Positions 7,077-10,500 of a stretch of DNA of 10,500 bases are shown here, one piece after another. The notes under the pieces were generated by a model, which worked only from the letters and a program-made list of their open reading frames with translations, ran no database searches and had not been told where the DNA came from. The position numbers and the translations under genes are program-made. Source of the DNA: an uncultured Curtobacterium sp. (lineage in GTDB: Bacteria; Actinomycetota; Actinomycetes; Actinomycetales; Microbacteriaceae); contig CAJYIG010000071.1 in NCBI GenBank assembly GCA_913774725.1, positions 1 through 10,500 on the forward strand. The letters are read 5' to 3'. The stretch's first letter is position 1. Each line of letters opens with the position of its first letter.

Positions 7077-8900
7077 ATGTCCACAACGCCCGACCAGGCG
7101 ACCCCCTCCACCGACCGCCCCTCGACCCTGCGCGCCATCGGCCGCATCTGGCCCTACGTCAAGCCGTACCGCTGGCGGCTCATCGGCGGCATGGCCGCGG
7201 CGATGGGCGCCTCGCTCGTCGCCCTGGTGATCCCGTACGTGCTCCAGTGGCTCGTCGACGGGCCGCTGTCCTCGCGCGACGCCGCGCTCATCTGGCCCGC
7301 CGGACTCGGCGTGCTCGCGCTCGGCGCCCTCGAGGCCCTCTTCATCGCGTCCCGCCGTCGGCTGGTGATGCGACCGTCCACGCGCATCGAGACGAGCATG
7401 CGCAACGCGCTCTACGCCAAGCTGCAGGACCTGCCGGTGGCGTTCCACGACCGCTGGGAGTCCGGGCAGCTGCTGTCCCGCTCGGTCTCCGACCTGTCGC
7501 TGATCCGCCGCTGGCTGGCCTTCGGCGTGGTGCTGCTCGTCGTGAACATCGTCACGATCGCCGTCGGCTTCGTCGTGCTGTTCACCTTCGGGTGGCTGCT
7601 CGGCCTGATCTTCCTGGTGGCGTCGATCCCGCTGTGGATCAACGGCCTGCTGTTCGAGCGGAAGTACTCCGTCGTCGCGCGCCGCAGCCAGGACCAGGTC
7701 GGTGACCTCGCGACGAGCGTCGAGCAGTCGGTGCACGGCATCCGCGTGCTCAAGGCGTTCGGCCGCGGCCGCTTCAAGCTCGACGAGTTCAGCGAGCAGG
7801 CCGAGGCGCTGCGCGGCACCGAGATCGAGAAGGCGAAGGCCATCGCCAGCATCTGGCTGTGGCTGCTGCTCGTGCCGGACGTCGCGTTCGCGCTCTGCCT
7901 GCTCGCCGGCATCTGGCTGGCGTCGCAGGGTGAGCTGACGGTCGGCCAGCTGTTCGCGTTCTTCGCGACGGCGACCGTGCTGCGGTTCCCGATCGAGTCG
8001 ATCGGGTTCTTCCTGTCGATGACGTTCGACACCCGCACCGCGGTCGACCGGTTCTTCGAGGTCATGGACTCCGAGAACACGATCCAGGACCCGACAGCGC
8101 CGAAGCGCATCGACGAGCCGCACGGCGCACTGTCGTTCACCGCCGTGCACTTCCGGTACCAGGACGCACCGGAGCACGTGCCGGACCTGGTGGACGGCGT
8201 CGAGCTGCAGCTGCACCCCGGCGAGACCATGGCGCTCGTCGGCCTGACCGGCAGCGGCAAGACGACGCTGCTGTCGCTGGTGCCCCGGTTGTACGACGTC
8301 ACCGGCGGATCGATCACGATCGACGGTGTCGACGTCCGCGACCTCACCCGCGCGGAACTCCGTCGGCACGTCGGGGTCGCGTTCGAGGACGCCACGCTGT
8401 TCTCGACGAGCGTCCGGGAGAACGTGCTGCTCGGTCGCCCGGACCTGTCCGGTGACGAGGCCGAGCGCATCATGCGCGAGGCGCTCGACATCGCCCAGGC
8501 GTCGTTCGTCGACGACCTCCCCGAGGGCGTCGACACCCGCGTCGGGGAAGAGGGCCTGTCGCTCTCCGGCGGCCAGCGGCAGCGTCTCGCGCTCGCTCGG
8601 GCCATCGCCGCCCGGCCGTCGGTGCTGGTGCTCGACGACCCGCTGTCGGCGCTCGACGTCGACACCGAGGCGCGGGTCGAGGCGGGCCTCCGCCGCGTCC
8701 TGGCGGACACGACGTCGCTCATCGTCGCCCACCGTCCGTCGACCGTGACGCTCGCCGACCGCGTGGCGCTCATGGAGGGCGGCCGCATCACCGCCGTCGG
8801 CACCCACTCGGAGCTGATGGCCACCAACGAGCACTACCGCTACGTCATCTCCTCGCTCGACGAGGACGACGCACCCGCCCGAGAGGAGGCGATGGCATGA
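7077..8900 (+). CDS. ABC exporter half-transporter with degenerate ATP site (TM287/BmrC-like)
   Basis: A 607-residue inner-membrane exporter subunit with one transmembrane domain and one nucleotide-binding domain. Six membrane segments lie at about 35-57, 71-91, 149-169, 172-192, 260-283 and 290-315, with the exporter motif [12 protein letters not shown] near 129-140. The ATPase has Walker [10 protein letters not shown] (389-397), signature [14 protein letters not shown] from 496, Walker B VLVLDD (Asp520) and the H-loop His552. The catalytic Glu is replaced by Asp521 (LDDPLSALD), and the Q-loop Gln by Glu437 ([10 protein letters not shown]). This marks the non-canonical member of a heterodimer, as in Thermotoga TM287/288 and mycobacterial Rv1272c/Rv1273c. 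GAGGA at 7063-7067 supports the ATG at 7077. The stop overlaps the next ABC gene by 4 nt. Such pairs export drugs or lipophilic compounds; the substrate is not predictable here. Upstream lies a long leader with a small ORF. Confidence 0.93.
   Translation: MSTTPDQATPSTDRPSTLRAIGRIWPYVKPYRWRLIGGMAAAMGASLVALVIPYVLQWLVDGPLSSRDAALIWPAGLGVLALGALEALFIASRRRLVMRPSTRIETSMRNALYAKLQDLPVAFHDRWESGQLLSRSVSDLSLIRRWLAFGVVLLVVNIVTIAVGFVVLFTFGWLLGLIFLVASIPLWINGLLFERKYSVVARRSQDQVGDLATSVEQSVHGIRVLKAFGRGRFKLDEFSEQAEALRGTEIEKAKAIASIWLWLLLVPDVAFALCLLAGIWLASQGELTVGQLFAFFATATVLRFPIESIGFFLSMTFDTRTAVDRFFEVMDSENTIQDPTAPKRIDEPHGALSFTAVHFRYQDAPEHVPDLVDGVELQLHPGETMALVGLTGSGKTTLLSLVPRLYDVTGGSITIDGVDVRDLTRAELRRHVGVAFEDATLFSTSVRENVLLGRPDLSGDEAERIMREALDIAQASFVDDLPEGVDTRVGEEGLSLSGGQRQRLALARAIAARPSVLVLDDPLSALDVDTEARVEAGLRRVLADTTSLIVAHRPSTVTLADRVALMEGGRITAVGTHSELMATNEHYRYVISSLDEDDAPAREEAMA
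8884..8889 (+). promoter_or_regulatory. Shine-Dalgarno AGGAGG inside the first ABC gene, fixing the start of the second
   Basis: AGGAGG is complementary to the 16S rRNA 3' end and lies 7 nt before the ATG at 8897. This supports that ATG as the start, even though it overlaps the previous stop codon (ATGA) and the first 70 residues it adds are not part of the transporter core. Confidence 0.8.
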
Positions 8901-10500
8901 CCCAGCAGGACCAGGTACCGCCCGTCGACACGGCAGCCGGGCCGGGAGGCCCCGATCCCGTCCTCGACGAGACCTCCGCCACCAGGGCGGCCGGCCCCGT
9001 CACCGCCGCGGTCACCACGCTCGGCGTGCGCGGCGAGGAGCGCGAGGACTTCAGCAAGGCGGAGAGCAAGCGCCTCCGGCGCCGCTCCCTCGCCCTGCTC
9101 GGGTCGCTCGCGGCCCCGCTGAAGGCACGTCTGGTGCTGCTCGGCCTCGTCGTGGTGGTCTCGACCGCGGGGACCGTCGCGGGACCGGCGCTCATCGCGT
9201 GGGGCATCGACAACGCGCTGCCGCGGGTGCTCGATGCGAACGACTGGGTGCCGGCGTTCGCCGTCGTGGCGACGTACATCGTCGTCGCGGTGCTCGGTGC
9301 GGTGCTCACCGCCTGGTACACCGTGCTCGCGGCTCGGATCAGCCAGGCGATCCTGTTCGACCTGCGGAAGCGGGTGTTCCTGCACACGCAGCGGCTGTCG
9401 CTCGAGTTCCACGAGACCTACACGTCGGGCCGGATCATCTCCCGCCAGACGAGCGACCTCGACTCCATCCGCGAGCTCCTCGACTCCGGGCTGAACCAGC
9501 TCATCCAGGGCGTGCTCTACATGGTGTTCACGGGCATCGCGCTCGTGGTGCTCGACCCGACGTCGGGGCTCGTGCTCGCGGTGTCGCTCGTGCCGCTGTG
9601 GTTCCTGATCCGCTGGTTCCAGACGAACTCGCAGACGCTGTTCCGTGCGACCCGCGTCACGTCCGCCCGGGTCATCGTGCACTTCGTCGAGACGATGACC
9701 GGCATCCGGGCGGTGCAGGCGTTCCGGAAGGAGTCCCGCAACCGCGACGAGTACGGCCGGTACGTCGAGGACTACCGGGTGGCGAACACGAAGGTGTTCA
9801 ACCTGTTCGGGACCTTCGACCCGGTGCTCGTGCTCATCGGCAACGCCACGCTCGCGGCGGTCGTCATCGTCGGCGGCTTCCGGATCGTCGGCGGCTCGCT
9901 CGAGGTCGGCGCGCTGCTCGCGGTCGCGCTCTACGCCAAGCGGTTCTTCGACCCGGCGCAGGAGCTCGCGATGTTCTACAACGGGTACCAGTCGGCCTCG
10001 GCCGCGATGGAGAAGATCTCCGGGGTGCTCGAGGAACGGCCGAGCGTGCCGGACCCGGCGAAGCCGACCCGACTGGCGGACGCCACCGGGAAGATGGACT
10101 TCGACGACGTCGTGTTCGCCTACAACGCGGACAAGGTGGTGCTGCCGCAGTTCGACCTGCACATCCCGGCGGGGCAGACCATCGCGCTCGTCGGGTCGAC
10201 CGGTGCGGGCAAGTCGACACTCGCCAAGCTCATGGCGCGCTTCTACGACCCGTCCCAGGGGTCGGTGCGGCTCGACGGCGTGGACCTGCGGGAGCTCGAC
10301 ACGAAGGACATGCGCCGAGCGATCGTGATGGTCACGCAGGAGGCGTACCTGTTCTCCGGTTCCGTCGCGGACAACATCGCGCTCGGCAAGCCCGGGGCGT
10401 CCCGCGAGGAGATCGAGCGGGCGGCGAAGGCCGTGGGCGCGCACGAGTTCGTCATGGCGCTGCCGGACGGGTACGACACCGACGTGAACAAGCGCGGCGG
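8897..10500 (+). CDS. ABC exporter half-transporter, canonical partner (TM288/BmrD-like), 3'-truncated by window edge
   Basis: The second half-transporter runs off the window after 534 codons, in the middle of the ATPase domain. A hydrophilic N-terminal extension of about 70 residues (Pro/Ala/Thr-rich, then basic KRLRRRS at 58-64) precedes six membrane segments at about 77-103, 118-141, 200-220, 222-242, 297-325 and 336-358. The motif [16 protein letters not shown] lies near 177-192. The ATPase shows Walker [10 protein letters not shown] (433-441) and the normal Q-loop Gln481 in [12 protein letters not shown], unlike its partner. The signature, Walker B and H-loop are beyond the window. A strong Shine-Dalgarno and the ATGA overlap with the preceding gene indicate coupled, near-equal synthesis, as expected for a heterodimer. 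The two proteins differ through the whole length, so this is not a recent duplication. Substrate unknown; multidrug or lipid export is the usual role of this class. Confidence 0.93.
   Translation, partial: MTQQDQVPPVDTAAGPGGPDPVLDETSATRAAGPVTAAVTTLGVRGEEREDFSKAESKRLRRRSLALLGSLAAPLKARLVLLGLVVVVSTAGTVAGPALIAWGIDNALPRVLDANDWVPAFAVVATYIVVAVLGAVLTAWYTVLAARISQAILFDLRKRVFLHTQRLSLEFHETYTSGRIISRQTSDLDSIRELLDSGLNQLIQGVLYMVFTGIALVVLDPTSGLVLAVSLVPLWFLIRWFQTNSQTLFRATRVTSARVIVHFVETMTGIRAVQAFRKESRNRDEYGRYVEDYRVANTKVFNLFGTFDPVLVLIGNATLAAVVIVGGFRIVGGSLEVGALLAVALYAKRFFDPAQELAMFYNGYQSASAAMEKISGVLEERPSVPDPAKPTRLADATGKMDFDDVVFAYNADKVVLPQFDLHIPAGQTIALVGSTGAGKSTLAKLMARFYDPSQGSVRLDGVDLRELDTKDMRRAIVMVTQEAYLFSGSVADNIALGKPGASREEIERAAKAVGAHEFVMALPDGYDTDVNKRG

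Noticed and set aside
6886..7230. + strand ORF of 114 codons in the exporter leader
   Set aside because: It starts with ATG-less context (GTG), overlaps the ABC gene in another frame, is Pro/Arg/Thr low-complexity, and has no Shine-Dalgarno that I can see.

Overview
The window is roughly 70% G+C by eye, with strong G/C bias at third codon positions, tightly packed genes, 4-nt ATGA overlaps, and -10 boxes sitting exactly 7 nt before start codons (leaderless transcripts). These traits, plus the gene order sucC-sucD-DUF6350-purN-purH, point to the chromosome of a high-GC Actinomycetota. Protein style suggests Microbacteriaceae (something like Curtobacterium), but that family call is inference. 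All genes lie on the + strand. No mobile element, tRNA, rRNA or CRISPR array was seen.

Region 1 (1-1982): the 3' part of sucC and all of sucD, the two subunits of succinyl-CoA synthetase, co-transcribed and closed by a perfect 15-bp inverted repeat that looks like a U-poor terminator. Region 2 (2050-4186): a polytopic membrane protein of the DUF6350 type, probably related to mycobacterial PerM (Rv0955), with about nine membrane segments and an unusually long hydrophilic tail of about 300 residues. It appears to start from its own leaderless promoter. Region 3 (4205-6466): purN and purH, the third and last two steps of de novo IMP synthesis, overlapping by ATGA and probably driven by a second leaderless promoter 31 bp after the membrane gene.

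Region 4 (6467-7076) is 610 bp without a large gene. It holds terminator-like and operator-like hairpins, a good -35/-10 promoter, a 44-codon ORF with a good Shine-Dalgarno, and a run of hairpins, including pairs of segments that could form mutually exclusive structures. This layout (promoter, short peptide, structured leader, exporter genes) resembles ribosome-mediated attenuators such as bmrB-bmrCD of Bacillus, and is the most interesting part of the window. Region 5 (7077-10500): two overlapping half-size ABC exporters (TMD-NBD each), the second cut by the window end. The first carries Asp in place of the catalytic Glu and Glu in place of the Q-loop Gln, so the pair very likely forms an asymmetric heterodimer of the TM287/288, BmrCD or Rv1272c/Rv1273c kind, for export of drugs or lipophilic compounds. 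The substrate cannot be told from sequence.

Most of the window is housekeeping. The part that might be undescribed is the control region in front of the ABC pair, and the details of the DUF6350 protein's tail.
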